A DNA stretch of 64,000 nt from Rhodovulum strictum (GCF_009649175.1 NZ_WJPO01000001.1:248001-312000), one strand, 5' to 3'; counted from the stretch's first letter, positions 8,526 through 19,316 are shown. Notes: a model not told the origin generated them from the sequence alone. Made by a program: numbers and translations.

Positions 8526-10778
8526 ATGAGCCAGATCCCCTCCAAGACCCAGATCCTCGACTGGATCGCCGCGCATCCCGGCGAGACCTCGAAACGCGAC
8601 ATCGCCCGGGCCTTCGGCATCAAGGGGGCGGACCGGATCGACCTGAAGCGCGTGCTCAAGGAGCTTGAGGACGAGGGCCATCTGGAAAAGCGAGGCAAGA
8701 GCTATCGCGATGCCGACCGGCTGCCGCCGGTCAGCGTGTTGCAGATGCTGGCACCGAACCGCGACGGCGATCTGTTCGCGAAACCGCTGGAATGGCATGG
8801 CGAGGGGCCGGAACCGCGCGTGCTGTTCATCGCGCGCAAGGACGAACCGGCACTGGCCGAGGGCGACCGCATCCTGGCCCGCCTGCAAGAGGTGCGCGGC
8901 GAGGATCATCAATACGAGGCGCGGCTGATCCGCAGGATCGGCGCGAACCCGAAACGGGTGCTGGGCATCTTTCGCACCGGCGCCGAGGGCGGGCGGATCG
9001 TGCCGATCGACAAGGGCGCCGATCTGGAGTGGATGGTGGCGCGCGATGCCACCCATGGCGCGAAGGATGGCGAACTGGTCGAGGCCGAGCAGATCGGCGC
9101 GCGCGCCCGCATGGGCCTGCCGCGTGCGCGTGTCGTGGACCGGCTGGGCGATCCGTCCGCGCCGAAGGCCGTCAGCCTGATCGCGATCCACCAGCACGGC
9201 ATCCCCGACGCCTTTCCCGATGATGCCATCGCCGAGGCCGATGCCGCGAAACCCGCGGGGCTGGGCAGACGCGAGGATCTGCGCCATCTGCCGCTGGTCA
9301 CCATCGACCCCTCGGATGCGCGCGACCGCGACGATGCGGTGCTGGCGCTGCCCGATGACGATCCGAAGAACCCGGGCGGGTTCGTGCTGTGGGTCGCGAT
9401 TGCCGATGTCGCCCATTACGTCCGCCCCGGCAGCGCGCTGGACCGCGAGGCGCGGCGGCGGGGCAATTCCACCTATTTCCCCGACCGCGTGGTGCCGATG
9501 CTGCCCGACCGGCTGTCGGGCGATCTGTGTTCGCTGCATGAGGGCGTGCCGCGCGCCTGCATCGCGGTGCGCATGGTGATCGACGCCCATGGCACCAAGC
9601 TGTCGCATCGCTTCACCCGGGGGCTGATGTGCTCGGCCGGGGCGCTGGGCTATGCCGAGGTGCAGGCGGCGCAGGACGGCCAGCCCGACGCGCGGACCGC
9701 GGCGCTGCTGGACGATGTGATCCGGCCGCTTTATGCCGCCTATGCGGCGCTCTGCCGGGCGCGGGCGCTTCGCCAGCCGCTGGATCTGGACCTGCCGGAA
9801 CGCCGCATCGTGCTGACCGAGGATGGTCACGTCGCCTCGGTCAATTTCCGCGACCGGCTGGACGCGCATCGGCTGATCGAGGAATTCATGGTGCTGGCCA
9901 ATGTCTCGGCCGCCGAGGAACTGACCCGACTGCGCCGCCCGCTGATCTTTCGCGTGCATGAGGAACCCAGCCCCGAGAAGCTGGACGCGCTGCGCGAGGT
10001 GGCGGCGGCTTCGGGCTTCACGCTGGCCAAGGGGCAGGTGTTGCAGACCCGGCACCTGAACAACCTGCTGGATCAGGCGATGGGCACCGAGTTTTCCGAA
10101 CTCATCAACCTGTCGACGCTGCGCTCGATGACGCAGGCCTATTACACGCCGGAACATTTCGGCCATTTCGGGCTGGCGCTGCGGTCTTACGCCCATTTCA
10201 CCTCGCCCATCCGCCGCTATGCCGACCTGATCGTGCATCGCGCGCTGATCTCGGCGCATGGCTGGGGCAAGGACGGGTTGTCGCCGCAGGAGATCGAGGA
10301 GCTGGAGGCGACCGCGCAGCATATCAGCGAGACCGAGCGCCGCTCGATGGAGGCCGAGCGCGACACCACCGACCGTTACCTTGCCGCCTATCTGTCGGAA
10401 CGGGTGGGCAATGAATTCGCGGGCCGCGTGTCGGGCATCGCGCGGTTCGGGGTGTTCGTGAAGCTGGACGAGACCGGCGCCGACGGGCTGATCCCGATCC
10501 GCGAACTGGGGCAGGAATATTTCCACCATGACCGCGAGGCGCAGACGCTGATGGGTGCCGATACCGGGCTGACCATCGGCATCGGCCAGCGGGTCACGGT
10601 GCGGCTGTCCGAGGCGGTGCCGGTCACCGGCGGGCTGACACTCGAACTGCTGTCGATCGAGGACAAGGCGATGCGTCCGGGCCCGCGCAAGATCCGCGGC
10701 AAGGCGCCCAGGCGCAATATCGGCCGGTCCAGGGCCAGGGCGGGCAAGCTCGGGCGCAAGGGGCCGCGCAAGGGCTAG
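8526..10778 (+). CDS. rnr: Ribonuclease R
   Basis: Processive 3'-5' exoribonuclease that degrades structured RNA, 750 residues. Order: winged-helix HTH (residues 1-65), cold-shock/OB domains, RNB catalytic domain with the acidic TIDPSDARDRDDAV that binds magnesium, HFTSPIRRYADLIVHR, then an S1 domain (about 625-705) and a very basic tail rich in Arg/Lys ending at GRKGPRKG. The tail is typical of RNase R and not of RNase II. The start is ATG in GGGCATGAGCC without a strong ribosome-binding site. Nothing unusual. Confidence 0.95.
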   Translation: MSQIPSKTQILDWIAAHPGETSKRDIARAFGIKGADRIDLKRVLKELEDEGHLEKRGKSYRDADRLPPVSVLQMLAPNRDGDLFAKPLEWHGEGPEPRVLFIARKDEPALAEGDRILARLQEVRGEDHQYEARLIRRIGANPKRVLGIFRTGAEGGRIVPIDKGADLEWMVARDATHGAKDGELVEAEQIGARARMGLPRARVVDRLGDPSAPKAVSLIAIHQHGIPDAFPDDAIAEADAAKPAGLGRREDLRHLPLVTIDPSDARDRDDAVLALPDDDPKNPGGFVLWVAIADVAHYVRPGSALDREARRRGNSTYFPDRVVPMLPDRLSGDLCSLHEGVPRACIAVRMVIDAHGTKLSHRFTRGLMCSAGALGYAEVQAAQDGQPDARTAALLDDVIRPLYAAYAALCRARALRQPLDLDLPERRIVLTEDGHVASVNFRDRLDAHRLIEEFMVLANVSAAEELTRLRRPLIFRVHEEPSPEKLDALREVAAASGFTLAKGQVLQTRHLNNLLDQAMGTEFSELINLSTLRSMTQAYYTPEHFGHFGLALRSYAHFTSPIRRYADLIVHRALISAHGWGKDGLSPQEIEELEATAQHISETERRSMEAERDTTDRYLAAYLSERVGNEFAGRVSGIARFGVFVKLDETGADGLIPIRELGQEYFHHDREAQTLMGADTGLTIGIGQRVTVRLSEAVPVTGGLTLELLSIEDKAMRPGPRKIRGKAPRRNIGRSRARAGKLGRKGPRKG

Positions 10779-10875
10779 GCGAAATCCGGCGGGCGGGCCC
10801 GGGGCGGGAACGGCGTGCTTTGCGTTCCGCGCCGGAGCGGGTAGACTGTCTGCAAAACCGGAAAGGTTCGAGCAG

Positions 10876-12186
10876 ATGCCATTCTCCCCCGCCCGGGCTG
10901 CGGCCCTTGTCCCGTTTCTGTGCGCCCTGACGACGACCGCCCCGGCGCTGGCGCTGGAAACCTCGCCCCGCCCGAACCCGCGACCGGCGCTGACCGAGGC
11001 GGGGACACAGGCCCGCCCCGTTCTGGTGAAGGAGGCCGCCTTGGACCAGGTGCAGCTATCGACGGCGAATATCGGGTTCCAGCGCTGGATCGAGGGGTTC
11101 CGCGCCCGCGCGCTGGCGCAGGGCATCGCGCCCGCGGTCTTTGACCGGGCGTTTCAGGGCGTGCAGTACAATGCCGACGTGATCGGGCGCGACCGCAACC
11201 AGGCGGAATTCACCCGCACGATCTGGGACTATCTCGACAGCGCGGCCTCCGAGACCCGGGTGGCCAACGGGCGCGAGGCGCTGGAGCGTCACCGCGCCCT
11301 GCTGGAGCGGATCGAGGCGCGTTTCGGCGTCGACAAGGAGGTGGTGGTCGCGATCTGGGGGCTTGAAAGCGCCTATGGAACCTTCCGCGGCACCACGCCG
11401 ATCATCGAGGCGCTGGCGACACTTGCCTTTGACGGGCGGCGCGGCGCGTTCTTCGAGGACCAGTTGATCGCGGCGCTGAGGATCGTGCAAGCGGGCGATA
11501 CCGATGCCCGGAACATGACCGGAAGCTGGGCGGGGGCGATGGGACATACCCAGTTCATCCCCACCTCCTATCTGGATTATGCGGTGGATTTCACCGGCGA
11601 CGGGCGGCGCGACATCTGGGGCGACGACCCGGCCGACGCGCTGGCCTCGACCGCTGCCTATCTGGCGCGGTTCGGCTGGCAGCGCGGGCAGCCCTGGGGG
11701 GGCGAGGTGCAGTTGCCGCGCGATTTCGACTACCGGCTGGCGGATCGCAGCGTCAGGCGGATGCCCTCGGACTGGGCGGCACTGGGCGTGCGCGACATGG
11801 CCGGGCGCGCGGTGCCCGAGCATGGGCGGGCCTCGATCCTGCTGCCGGCAGGCGCGCGGGGTGCGGCCTTCATGGTCTTTGATAATTTTGCGGTGATCGG
11901 GCGCTACAACACGGCGGATGCCTATGTGATCGGGGTGGGGCATCTGTCCGACCGGATCCGGGGCGGCGGGCCGATCCGGTCCGCCTGGCCGCGCGAAGAT
12001 CGCGCGCTGGTCTTTGCCGAGCGTCAGGAATTGCAGGAACGGCTGACCCGGGCTGGGTTCGATACCAAGGGCGTAGACGGCCGGATCGGGCCGAACACCA
12101 TCGCCGCGGTGCGCGCCTTTCAGCACGCGGCGGGGATGATTCCGGACGGCTATGCAAGTCTCGATCTGCTGAACCGCCTGCGCTGA
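10876..12186 (+). CDS. Lytic murein transglycosylase with peptidoglycan-binding domain
   Basis: 436 residues of the MltB-like (SLT_2) family that cleaves the MurNAc-GlcNAc bond to give 1,6-anhydro ends. A signal peptide covers about residues 1-27. The catalytic glutamate is Glu164 in AIWGLESAYG; SWAGAMGHTQFIPTSY is the family's second motif. Residues from about 370 to the end form a peptidoglycan-binding domain of the PG_binding_1 type (RAGFDTKGVDGRIGPNTIAA). It is therefore periplasmic or outer-membrane associated; no lipobox Cys is seen, so it is soluble. A hairpin and a dispersed repeat follow the stop codon. Confidence 0.93.
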   Translation: MPFSPARAAALVPFLCALTTTAPALALETSPRPNPRPALTEAGTQARPVLVKEAALDQVQLSTANIGFQRWIEGFRARALAQGIAPAVFDRAFQGVQYNADVIGRDRNQAEFTRTIWDYLDSAASETRVANGREALERHRALLERIEARFGVDKEVVVAIWGLESAYGTFRGTTPIIEALATLAFDGRRGAFFEDQLIAALRIVQAGDTDARNMTGSWAGAMGHTQFIPTSYLDYAVDFTGDGRRDIWGDDPADALASTAAYLARFGWQRGQPWGGEVQLPRDFDYRLADRSVRRMPSDWAALGVRDMAGRAVPEHGRASILLPAGARGAAFMVFDNFAVIGRYNTADAYVIGVGHLSDRIRGGGPIRSAWPREDRALVFAERQELQERLTRAGFDTKGVDGRIGPNTIAAVRAFQHAAGMIPDGYASLDLLNRLR

Positions 12187-12198
12187 ACCCGCCCGGGG

Positions 12199-12248
12199 AG
12201 CCGACTGCGTCGGCTGCCTTCGGCGAGGATATTTGAGGCCAGAAGAAG
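12199..12248 (-). repeat. Dispersed intergenic element, copy A (box plus hairpin)
   Basis: On the minus strand: CTTCTTCTGGCC, TCA, AATATCC, TCG, then a hairpin AGCCGAC-GCA-GTCGGCT (7 bp, 12199-12215). It lies between the convergent ends of the transglycosylase (13 bp away) and the Hint gene (about 170 bp away). Two further copies are at 21484 and 61007. The hairpin may serve as terminator for the transglycosylase transcript. The rest of the gap (12249-12421) is G/C-rich and shows nothing I can name. Confidence 0.75.
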
Positions 12249-12421
12249 CACAGGTGGACCCCCTGTCCGGGCCTTCCTCGGGGGGGACGGGAAGGGGGGA
12301 CGGGGGTCTTCTCCTGGCGCGGTCATCGGCGTCCCCGCCTGTACCGCCCTGGCAGACTGGCGGATCAGGGTTAATTTTCCGTTGCCTTCTGTCGCTGGTC
12401 TGGGCGGTCGCGCCGGGTGCG

Positions 12422-13531
12422 TCAGCCGGAGATCCGCGCCTCGGCCCCGCGCGGCGCGCGGGCAAGGCGGTTGGCCAATGCGCGGCGGGTCAGGAAGGGC
12501 CGGGTGGGCGGGCCGTAGCGGGCGATGACCTCGTCGCGCGCGATGCCGGGCTGGAACAGGCCGGGAAACAACGGCTCCAGCGTGGCGATGTCCGCCGCCG
12601 ACAGGGCCTGTTGCGCCATCGGGCCGGGATAGAAGCTTTCGCAGGGCGCCCCTTCGGCAAAGACGATCTGATGGGCGTCGAACATCAGGTGGATATAGGT
12701 GATCTCGCGCTTGCCGCGGGCGATGCGGATGGGGCCGCGGGCCAGTTCGGCCAGATGCCCGGCCCGGGCCAGATGGGTGCCGTCGATCAGCATCCCGTGC
12801 AGCGGCGAGACCAGAAGATCGCGGCTTGTTCCAAGGCTGCCGCGCGGGATCAGGATCGGGCGCAGGTTCGGCTGCGCGGCCAGTGCGGCGGCGTCGTGAT
12901 GGGTGCGGCCGATCCAGCGGACGGGCTGGGGACCGTTGTCCAGCGTGACGACCGGATCGCCCGGCGCCAGCGTTTCGACCGGGATATCGCCCCGGGGCGT
13001 GCGGATCGCGGTGCCCGTGGTCAGACAGTTCGCGAAGCTGCCGAGATAGCGCACGGCGCCCAGCTTGGCGTTGTTGTCGAAGACGCTGTCGACGGTCAGC
13101 GACCGGATCGGTTTCGCCTCGAGCGCGATCTGGGTTGCGTTGTAGCTGAGCGACGGGACCAGGTAGAGACGGCCGACCGTGTCCTGCATCAGCACGAGCG
13201 GAAGTGTTGTCGAGGTGCCGTCGACATAGGTGAGGGTGGCGTTGTAGCCCACCGTTGCATCGACCTGCCGGGGCGCGCCACCATCGATCCTGAAGGTGTC
13301 GTATTTCATGACACCGAAATAGTCGTTCCTGGTATCATAGGTGGTCGTATCGCCGTGGCCGAAATAATCGGCCGAAAAAGTCTGGATATTGTTGGCAAGC
13401 GCGTTTCCCGGCCCGCCAAAGGTCGTGCCGACAAGATTGGCGGCGTTCTCGGTGACGTTGCTCGTCTCGTCGGCATCCAGCCGCGCGAAGGAGCCCAGAT
13501 AGATGACCTGGAAGGTTGTTCCCGTCGCCAT
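12422..13531 (-). CDS. Hint-domain protein (Hedgehog/intein-like autoprocessing domain)
   Basis: 369 residues. From Cys169 the sequence CLTTGTAIRTPRGDIPVE begins a Hint domain; TLDNGPQPVRWIGR and VSPLHGMLIDG are its later blocks, as in the Hint_2 proteins abundant in Rhodobacteraceae. The first 168 residues are a beta-rich, Asn/Thr-rich module of unknown function. The six residues YLGSFA occur twice, at 11-16 and at 162-167 directly before the Hint cysteine. The N-terminal module is visibly less GC-rich in codon choice than the Hint part. No signal peptide is seen; related proteins are often secreted or surface linked. Whether it self-cleaves is unknown. The C-terminal tail is Arg-rich. Confidence 0.8.
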   Translation of the reverse strand: MATGTTFQVIYLGSFARLDADETSNVTENAANLVGTTFGGPGNALANNIQTFSADYFGHGDTTTYDTRNDYFGVMKYDTFRIDGGAPRQVDATVGYNATLTYVDGTSTTLPLVLMQDTVGRLYLVPSLSYNATQIALEAKPIRSLTVDSVFDNNAKLGAVRYLGSFANCLTTGTAIRTPRGDIPVETLAPGDPVVTLDNGPQPVRWIGRTHHDAAALAAQPNLRPILIPRGSLGTSRDLLVSPLHGMLIDGTHLARAGHLAELARGPIRIARGKREITYIHLMFDAHQIVFAEGAPCESFYPGPMAQQALSAADIATLEPLFPGLFQPGIARDEVIARYGPPTRPFLTRRALANRLARAPRGAEARISG

Positions 13532-13695
13532 GTCGTCCTGGACCCTTGTTCCTGCGGGTTCGTGGAGCGCGGTCCGGAGCCTGTTGGTCGACAGGTCCGC
13601 AACGCCCGATTCGGTGCATGCTTGGCGCCGAATCTTCCATGGCGGGCCTTAACGTCGGGTCACTGCCGGGCAGGATATGGGGCGCGGGCGGCGCC

Positions 13696-15075
13696 TTACG
13701 GGCCGACGAGCCGTCCCCAGAGATCATACTCCCCCGCCTCGTCCACATCCACCGTCACGATATCGCCCGGCGCCAGCCCCCCGGTGTCCTCGTCGATGAA
13801 CAGGCAGCCGTCGATCTCGGGCGCGTCGGCCATGCTGCGGCAGGTGGCGATGCCGTCGGCATCCACCTCGTCGACGATGACCTGAAGCCGCTGGCCGACC
13901 TTTGCGGCCAGCTTCGCCTCGGAGATCGCCTGCGCCTTCTCCATGAAGCGGTGCCAGCGTTCATCCTTGACCGCGTCGGGGACGTGATCGGGCAGGGCGT
14001 TCGACCGGGCACCGGCGACATTCTCGTAGCGAAAGCAGCCCACGCGATCCAGTTGCGCCTCGTCCAGCCAGTCGAGCAGGGTCTGGAACTCGGCCTCGGT
14101 CTCGCCCGGAAAGCCCACGATGAAGGTGGAGCGCAGCGCCAGATCGGGACAGTCGCGCCGCCAGGCTGCGATCTCGTCCAGCGTCTTCGCCGCCGCCGCC
14201 GGGCGGGCCATGCGTTTGAGCGTGTCGGGATGGGCATGCTGGAACGGGATGTCGAGGTAGGGCAGCACCAACCTCTCGGCCATCAGCGGGATCAGCTCGC
14301 GCACATGCGGGTAGGGATAGACGTAATGCAGCCGCACCCACGCGCCGAGCGAGCCGAGGTCGCGGGCCAGATCGGTGATGTGGGCGCGGTGGCCGCGGTC
14401 GGTGGCATGTTTCAGGTCCAGCCCATAGGCCGATGTGTCCTGGCTGATGACGAGCAGTTCGCGGACCCCCGCCTCGACCAGCCGTTCGGCCTCGCGCAGA
14501 ACGGCGTGCGCCGGGCGCGAGACGAGCCGCCCGCGCATGTCGGGGATGATGCAGAACCGGCAGGCGTGATTGCAGCCTTCGGAGATCTTGAGATAGCTGT
14601 AATGGCGTGGTGTCAGCGTCACGCCCGAGGCGGGCAACAGATCCACGAACGGATCGGGATCGGGCGGCACGGCGGCGTGGACCGCATCCAGCACCTGTTC
14701 GTACTGGTGCGGCCCCGTGACCGCCAGAACCGTGGGATGCGCGCCGGTGACATAGCCGGGCTCGGCGCCCAGGCAGCCCGTCACGATCACCCGGCCGTTT
14801 TCCTTCAGCGCCTCGCCGATCGCCTCCAGGCTTTCGGCCTTGGCGGAATCAAGGAAACCGCAGGTGTTCACGATCACCGCATCCGCCCCCGCGTAATCGG
14901 GGCTGATCGCATAGCCTTCGGCGCGCAGGCGCGTCAGGATCCGTTCGCTGTCCACCAGCGCCTTGGGACAGCCAAGGCTGACCATGCCGATGGTCGGCTG
15001 GCCGGGGCGGGGGGGATCCTCGATCCGGGGGCGGGGGGCGCGGTCGGGGCGCAGGTCGGGCGGGTTCGTTACCAT
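13696..15075 (-). CDS. rimO: Ribosomal protein S12 methylthiotransferase RimO
   Basis: Radical-SAM enzyme adding a methylthio group to the conserved aspartate of ribosomal protein S12. About 459 residues: UPF0004 domain opening with [15 protein letters not shown], the radical-SAM cluster CNHACRFC with its CX3CX2C spacing, and a C-terminal TRAM domain ending in [16 protein letters not shown]. The three cysteines of the second [4Fe-4S] cluster are at SLGCPK, NTCGFL and TGCLGA. The start is uncertain between ATG 15084 and ATG 15075; neither has a clear ribosome-binding site, and the shorter matches relatives better. Divergent from the AsmA gene. Confidence 0.93.
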   Translation of the reverse strand: MVTNPPDLRPDRAPRPRIEDPPRPGQPTIGMVSLGCPKALVDSERILTRLRAEGYAISPDYAGADAVIVNTCGFLDSAKAESLEAIGEALKENGRVIVTGCLGAEPGYVTGAHPTVLAVTGPHQYEQVLDAVHAAVPPDPDPFVDLLPASGVTLTPRHYSYLKISEGCNHACRFCIIPDMRGRLVSRPAHAVLREAERLVEAGVRELLVISQDTSAYGLDLKHATDRGHRAHITDLARDLGSLGAWVRLHYVYPYPHVRELIPLMAERLVLPYLDIPFQHAHPDTLKRMARPAAAAKTLDEIAAWRRDCPDLALRSTFIVGFPGETEAEFQTLLDWLDEAQLDRVGCFRYENVAGARSNALPDHVPDAVKDERWHRFMEKAQAISEAKLAAKVGQRLQVIVDEVDADGIATCRSMADAPEIDGCLFIDEDTGGLAPGDIVTVDVDEAGEYDLWGRLVGP

Positions 15076-15181
15076 GGGGCGCATATAGCGATGCGCGCGG
15101 TCGCGGGAAAGTGGGGAACCCGCGCTTGCCCCGGCGCGTGCGCTGCGCCTAGTCTGGGGCAGGACAACCGAAAGGTGCGCC

Positions 15182-17167
15182 ATGCGCTGGATCATCCGTC
15201 TGGTTCTTGCCGTTGTCGTTCTGGCCGGGCTGTTCGTGGGCGGGCTGTTCCTGCTGCCCGCCGACAAGGTGGCGGCGCTGGTGCAGGATCAGGTACGCAG
15301 CGCGACCGGGCGCGAACTGACGCTGTCGGGGCGGCTCAGCCCCTCGCTCTGGCCCGAGATCGGGGTGGCGACGGGGCCGGTCACGCTGTCCAATGCCGAC
15401 TGGTCCGATGCAGGCCCGATGCTGGCGGCCGAGGGGCTGTCGGTCGGGCTGGACCTGAAGGCGCTGATCGGCGGGCAGATCGTGATCCGCGAGATCGTGG
15501 CGCAATCGCCCCGGATCGTGCTGGAACGTGCGGCGGACGGGCGGGCGAACTGGCTGTTCGAGACGGGCGCCCCGGCGCCTGAAACGGCCGGGGCTGGCGG
15601 CGAGGGCAAGCCCGCGCGCGGCTTCACGCTGGATATGGCGCGGGTCGTCGATGGCAGTTTCGTCTATCTCGACCGCGCAGCCGGCACGCGCACGGAACTT
15701 GCCGGGGTCGATGCGACGCTGGCCATGCCCAGTGCCGATGGCCCCGCACGGATCGAGGTCAAGGCGGCTCTGAACGGCCAGCCACTGAGCGCCACGGCGC
15801 AGGTCGCGCAGCTTGCGGAATTCACCGGTGGGGCGGTTTCGGACCTGTCGCTTGACGCGGCGCTGGGCGGCGCGCGGCTTGTCTTTGACGGGCGGTCCGG
15901 TCTGGTGCCGCTTTCTGCCGAAGGCGCGGTCGATGCCGATCTGTCCGACCTGCGCGCGATATTTGCCGCGCTGGGCCAACCCGCGCCGACCGTGCCGGGG
16001 CGGCAAATAGGCGTCAAGGGGCAGATGCGATACACCCCCCAGAACACGCTGCATCTGCGCGAGGGCGTGCTGCGCCAGGATGGCAATTTGCTGTCCGGGT
16101 CGGCCGATCTGGCGCTGTCGGGCAAGCCGCGGCTGACCGGGCAATTCACCGCCGGGGCGCTGGATCTGACCGCGCTGACGGGCGGCGGATCGGGGACCGG
16201 GGCGGGCGCGGGCGGTGGCGGCGGGGGGGGCTGGTCCACCGCGCCGATCGACCTGTCGGGGCTTGGCGCGCTTGATGCCGAGGTGACGCTGGCCGCGCAA
16301 TCCGTCGATCTGGGCGGCACAAGGCTTGGCCCCACGCGGATCGCCGCGACACTGACCGACCGTCGCCTGGTGCTAGACCTGCGCGAGGTGCAGGCCCATG
16401 GCGGTCGGATCACCGGCAATGTCGTGCTGAACGGGCGCGGCGGCACCTCGGTCGGCGGCGATCTGACTGTGGCGGGCGTGGCGATGCAGACGCTTCTGCG
16501 CGAGCTTGCCGATTACGACCGGCTGATCGGGCAGGGCGATCTGCGGCTGCAATTCCTGGGCTCGGGCGGGTCGATGGCGGCGATCATGAACAGCCTGTCG
16601 GGGTCCGGCTCGCTGCGGCTGGGCAAGGGCGAACTGCGCGGGCTGGATATAGCGGGGATGATCCGCACGCTTGACCTGGGCTATGTCGGCGAGGGCGCAA
16701 AGACCATTTTCGACGGGATCACCGCCAGTTTCACCATCGACCAGGGCGTGCTGCGCAATGACGACATGGTACTGGCCGCGCCGCTGCTGACCGCGACCGG
16801 CGCGGGCCGGGTGGGGATCGGGGCGCGCACGCTTGACTATCGCGTGGTGTCGCGGGCGCTGTCGGATAGCGGCGGGGCGGGCGGCATCCGCGTGCCGCTG
16901 CTGATCTCGGGCAGCTGGGCTAATCCGCGCTACCGGCTGGATCTGGAAGCCATCGCGCGCGAGCGGCTGGAACTGGACGAGCAGAAGAAGGCCATCGAGG
17001 AAAAGGCCCGTGCAGCCGCGAAGAAGGCCGAAGAGGACGCCAAGGCCCGTGCGGCAAGGGAACTGGGCGTCGAGGCCGGCGAGGGCGCGCGGATCGAGGA
17101 TGCGGCCCGCCGCAAGCTTGAGGAGGAGGCGAAGAAGGGGCTCAGGCGGCTTCTGGGCGGCAATTGA
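15182..17167 (+). CDS. AsmA-family protein
   Basis: 661 residues. One N-terminal membrane helix (about residues 4-26) anchors a large periplasmic part built of AsmA/DUF3971-like repeats ([22 protein letters not shown]; later [26 protein letters not shown]). A glycine-run linker lies near residues 337-355. The last 65 residues are a charged Lys/Glu/Ala helix ([20 protein letters not shown]), probably a coiled coil. AsmA-like proteins form bridge structures implicated in phospholipid transport to the outer membrane; that role is known for relatives such as TamB/YhdP and inferred here. No operon partner: rimO is divergent and the ferredoxin is about 200 bp away. Confidence 0.88.
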   Translation: MRWIIRLVLAVVVLAGLFVGGLFLLPADKVAALVQDQVRSATGRELTLSGRLSPSLWPEIGVATGPVTLSNADWSDAGPMLAAEGLSVGLDLKALIGGQIVIREIVAQSPRIVLERAADGRANWLFETGAPAPETAGAGGEGKPARGFTLDMARVVDGSFVYLDRAAGTRTELAGVDATLAMPSADGPARIEVKAALNGQPLSATAQVAQLAEFTGGAVSDLSLDAALGGARLVFDGRSGLVPLSAEGAVDADLSDLRAIFAALGQPAPTVPGRQIGVKGQMRYTPQNTLHLREGVLRQDGNLLSGSADLALSGKPRLTGQFTAGALDLTALTGGGSGTGAGAGGGGGGGWSTAPIDLSGLGALDAEVTLAAQSVDLGGTRLGPTRIAATLTDRRLVLDLREVQAHGGRITGNVVLNGRGGTSVGGDLTVAGVAMQTLLRELADYDRLIGQGDLRLQFLGSGGSMAAIMNSLSGSGSLRLGKGELRGLDIAGMIRTLDLGYVGEGAKTIFDGITASFTIDQGVLRNDDMVLAAPLLTATGAGRVGIGARTLDYRVVSRALSDSGGAGGIRVPLLISGSWANPRYRLDLEAIARERLELDEQKKAIEEKARAAAKKAEEDAKARAARELGVEAGEGARIEDAARRKLEEEAKKGLRRLLGGN

Positions 17168-17223
17168 ACCGCACCCTTCCCCAGCCCGACCAGTCCGGCC
17201 AGCGGCCCGGCCTGGCACGCTGA

Positions 17224-17688
<465 letters not shown>

Positions 17689-17695
17689 CGCACCC

Positions 17696-17718
17696 GGCGG
17701 CCGCTTCTGGCGGCCGCC
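17696..17718 (+). terminator. Hairpin after the ferredoxin gene
   Basis: Perfect 9-bp stem GGCGGCCGC/GCGGCCGCC with loop TTCTG, 8 nt past the stop codon. No T-tract follows. Confidence 0.5.
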
Positions 17719-18001
17719 CGGTCATTCCCGGTGTTCCGGCCCCAATTTCTCGCGGCAAGTGCCGGTTAGAACGGTGCCCGGCTGCAAAGCCCCCGTCCCC
17801 TGTCAACGCTCTGATTGTGGCCCACTGGCAAGCCGCGCGGTCGCGTTCCGGATGACATGTTGCAGACACATCCGGACCGCCTGCCCGGCAGACGACATCC
17901 ACGGCGCATGTCAGGCCAGTTGCACGGACCTGACCGAAAGCACCTTGTCGGCCCGGCTGAACCTCTGCCCGGTGCCTCAAACGTCAATGAAACGGAAGGG
18001 T
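17719..18001. other. Intergenic stretch before tRNA-Ala, with one inverted repeat
   Basis: No credible gene. The one feature I see is an 8-bp inverted repeat TCCGGATG/CATCCGGA (17847-17854 and 17869-17876) with a 14-nt loop. The tRNA is transcribed into this region from the right, but no U-tract terminator is evident. Confidence 0.5.
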
Positions 18002-18077
<76 letters not shown>

Positions 18078-18110
18078 GTTCCGGTTGCGGCCCCTCGGGA
18101 CCGCCCGGGT

Positions 18111-18139
18111 GTCTTATGGAAGCTGCGGGACGAGTTCAA
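18111..18139 (-). promoter_or_regulatory. Probable housekeeping promoter of tRNA-Ala
   Basis: On the minus strand TTGAAC and TAAGAC are separated by exactly 17 bp, placing transcription start roughly 25-30 nt before the tRNA. Fits a sigma-70 promoter. Confidence 0.5.
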
Positions 18140-18163
18140 GCGAAAAAATCGTCCCGCGCCCTG

Positions 18164-18496
18164 TCATGTTTCGTCGTCGTCATCGGCGGACATGTCCGCC
18201 AGATCGTCCAGCGAAACATTGTCGTCATCGTCGTCCAGCACGTCGTCGCCCAGATCGACATCGGTCGCGTCATCGTCGTCGATCACGGCGTCATCGGTGT
18301 CCAGATCGTCATCGGGAATGGCCTTGGCAGGCGCCGCCTTCTCGGCCAGCAGCGTCCGGCTCTTGCCCGCCATCAGGCTTTCCAGCGAGAAGCTGTTGGC
18401 GCAGGCGGGGCAGGTCATCGGGTTGCGCTGAAGGTCGTAGAAGCGGGTCGCGCAACTTGGGCAAACGCGCTTTACGCCCCATTCTTCCTTTGGCAT
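18164..18496 (-). CDS. FYDLN-acid domain protein (zinc-ribbon plus acidic tail)
   Basis: 110 residues. The N-terminus has a CPSCATRFYDLQRNPMTCPACA zinc ribbon containing the family's FYDL signature, followed by a tail in which most of the last 50 residues are Asp, giving an extremely acidic protein. This matches the alphaproteobacterial TIGR02300/FYDLN-acid family, whose function is unknown. The start at 18496 has GAGG 6 nt upstream; the frame is open further back but without support. It lies between tRNA-Ala and a divergent metallopeptidase gene. Confidence 0.9.
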   Translation of the reverse strand: MPKEEWGVKRVCPSCATRFYDLQRNPMTCPACANSFSLESLMAGKSRTLLAEKAAPAKAIPDDDLDTDDAVIDDDDATDVDLGDDVLDDDDDNVSLDDLADMSADDDDET

Positions 18497-18610
18497 GGAG
18501 GTCCTCTCGGGGGTAACGTCTTTTTGCGGTTGCAGCCACCTGCCACAAGTCCCCCGACGTGTCAAAGCCCTTTTGGGATGCTATGGAAACGCGCAACGGA
18601 CGAGGCAGAG

Positions 18611-19303
18611 ATGGACAGCACACGCCTTCCCGGCGATCCCCCGCTCGAGATCGCGCTGCGCCGCTCGGCGCGGGCGCGGCGCTATTCGCTGCGCGTCTCG
18701 CAGCTTGACGGGCGGGTGACGCTGACCCTGCCCCGCCGCGCGCCGATCGCCGAGGGGCTGGCCTTCCTGCGCGAGAAGGAGGACTGGATTCGCGGCCACC
18801 TTGCGGCGCGCCCCGAGGATCACGCCGTCGCGCTTGGTGGCTCGGTGCCGTTCCGCGGTCGAGCGCTGCCCATCGTGGCCGGAACCGGCCGCGCGCCGCG
18901 GCTGATCGACGAGGCGCTGGCCGTGCCCGGCCCCGCGGCGGGCGTGGCGGGCCGGGTGCAGGCCTTTCTGCGGAGCGAGGCGCGCGCGGCACTGGCCGAG
19001 GCGGTGGACCGCCATGCAGGCGCGCTTGGCCGGCCCTATGGGCGGCTGACGCTGCGCGACACCCGCTCTCGCTGGGGATCCTGCACGTCGCGGGGGGATC
19101 TGATGTTTTCCTGGCGGCTGATCATGGCGCCGCCGCAGGTGCTGGATTACGTCGCCGCGCATGAGGTCGCGCATCTGGCCGAGATGAATCATTCCCCGGC
19201 CTACTGGGCCGTGGTGCGTCGGCTGATGCCCGACTATGCCGCGCCGCGGTCTTGGCTGCGCGCGAACGGGGCGGCGCTGCATCGGGTGCGCTTCGGCGAT
19301 TGA
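18611..19303 (+). CDS. YgjP-like (M48-related) metallopeptidase
   Basis: 230 residues of the YgjP/SprT-like DUF45 family. The zinc site is HEVAHLAEMNHSPAYW: His184, Glu185, His188 and a distal His194; the preceding DTRSRWGSCTSRGDLMFSWR is the family's second block. No signal peptide, so cytosolic. The physiological substrate is unknown. Start at ATG 18611 has GAGG 5 nt upstream; an in-frame ATG about 33 bp earlier is less likely. Divergent from the FYDLN gene. Confidence 0.88.
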   Translation: MDSTRLPGDPPLEIALRRSARARRYSLRVSQLDGRVTLTLPRRAPIAEGLAFLREKEDWIRGHLAARPEDHAVALGGSVPFRGRALPIVAGTGRAPRLIDEALAVPGPAAGVAGRVQAFLRSEARAALAEAVDRHAGALGRPYGRLTLRDTRSRWGSCTSRGDLMFSWRLIMAPPQVLDYVAAHEVAHLAEMNHSPAYWAVVRRLMPDYAAPRSWLRANGAALHRVRFGD

Positions 19304-19316
19304 CGTTTGACGCCGC

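Noticed and set aside
7290-11126. A 1278-codon open frame on the minus strand opposite dapE, rnr and the transglycosylase
   Set aside because: Antisense shadow with Arg/His/Gln-rich composition and no domain; the opposite-strand genes carry clear catalytic motifs.
12233-15582. Long plus-strand frames opposite the Hint gene and rimO
   Set aside because: They run antisense to genes with intact Hint and radical-SAM motifs and show no family features.
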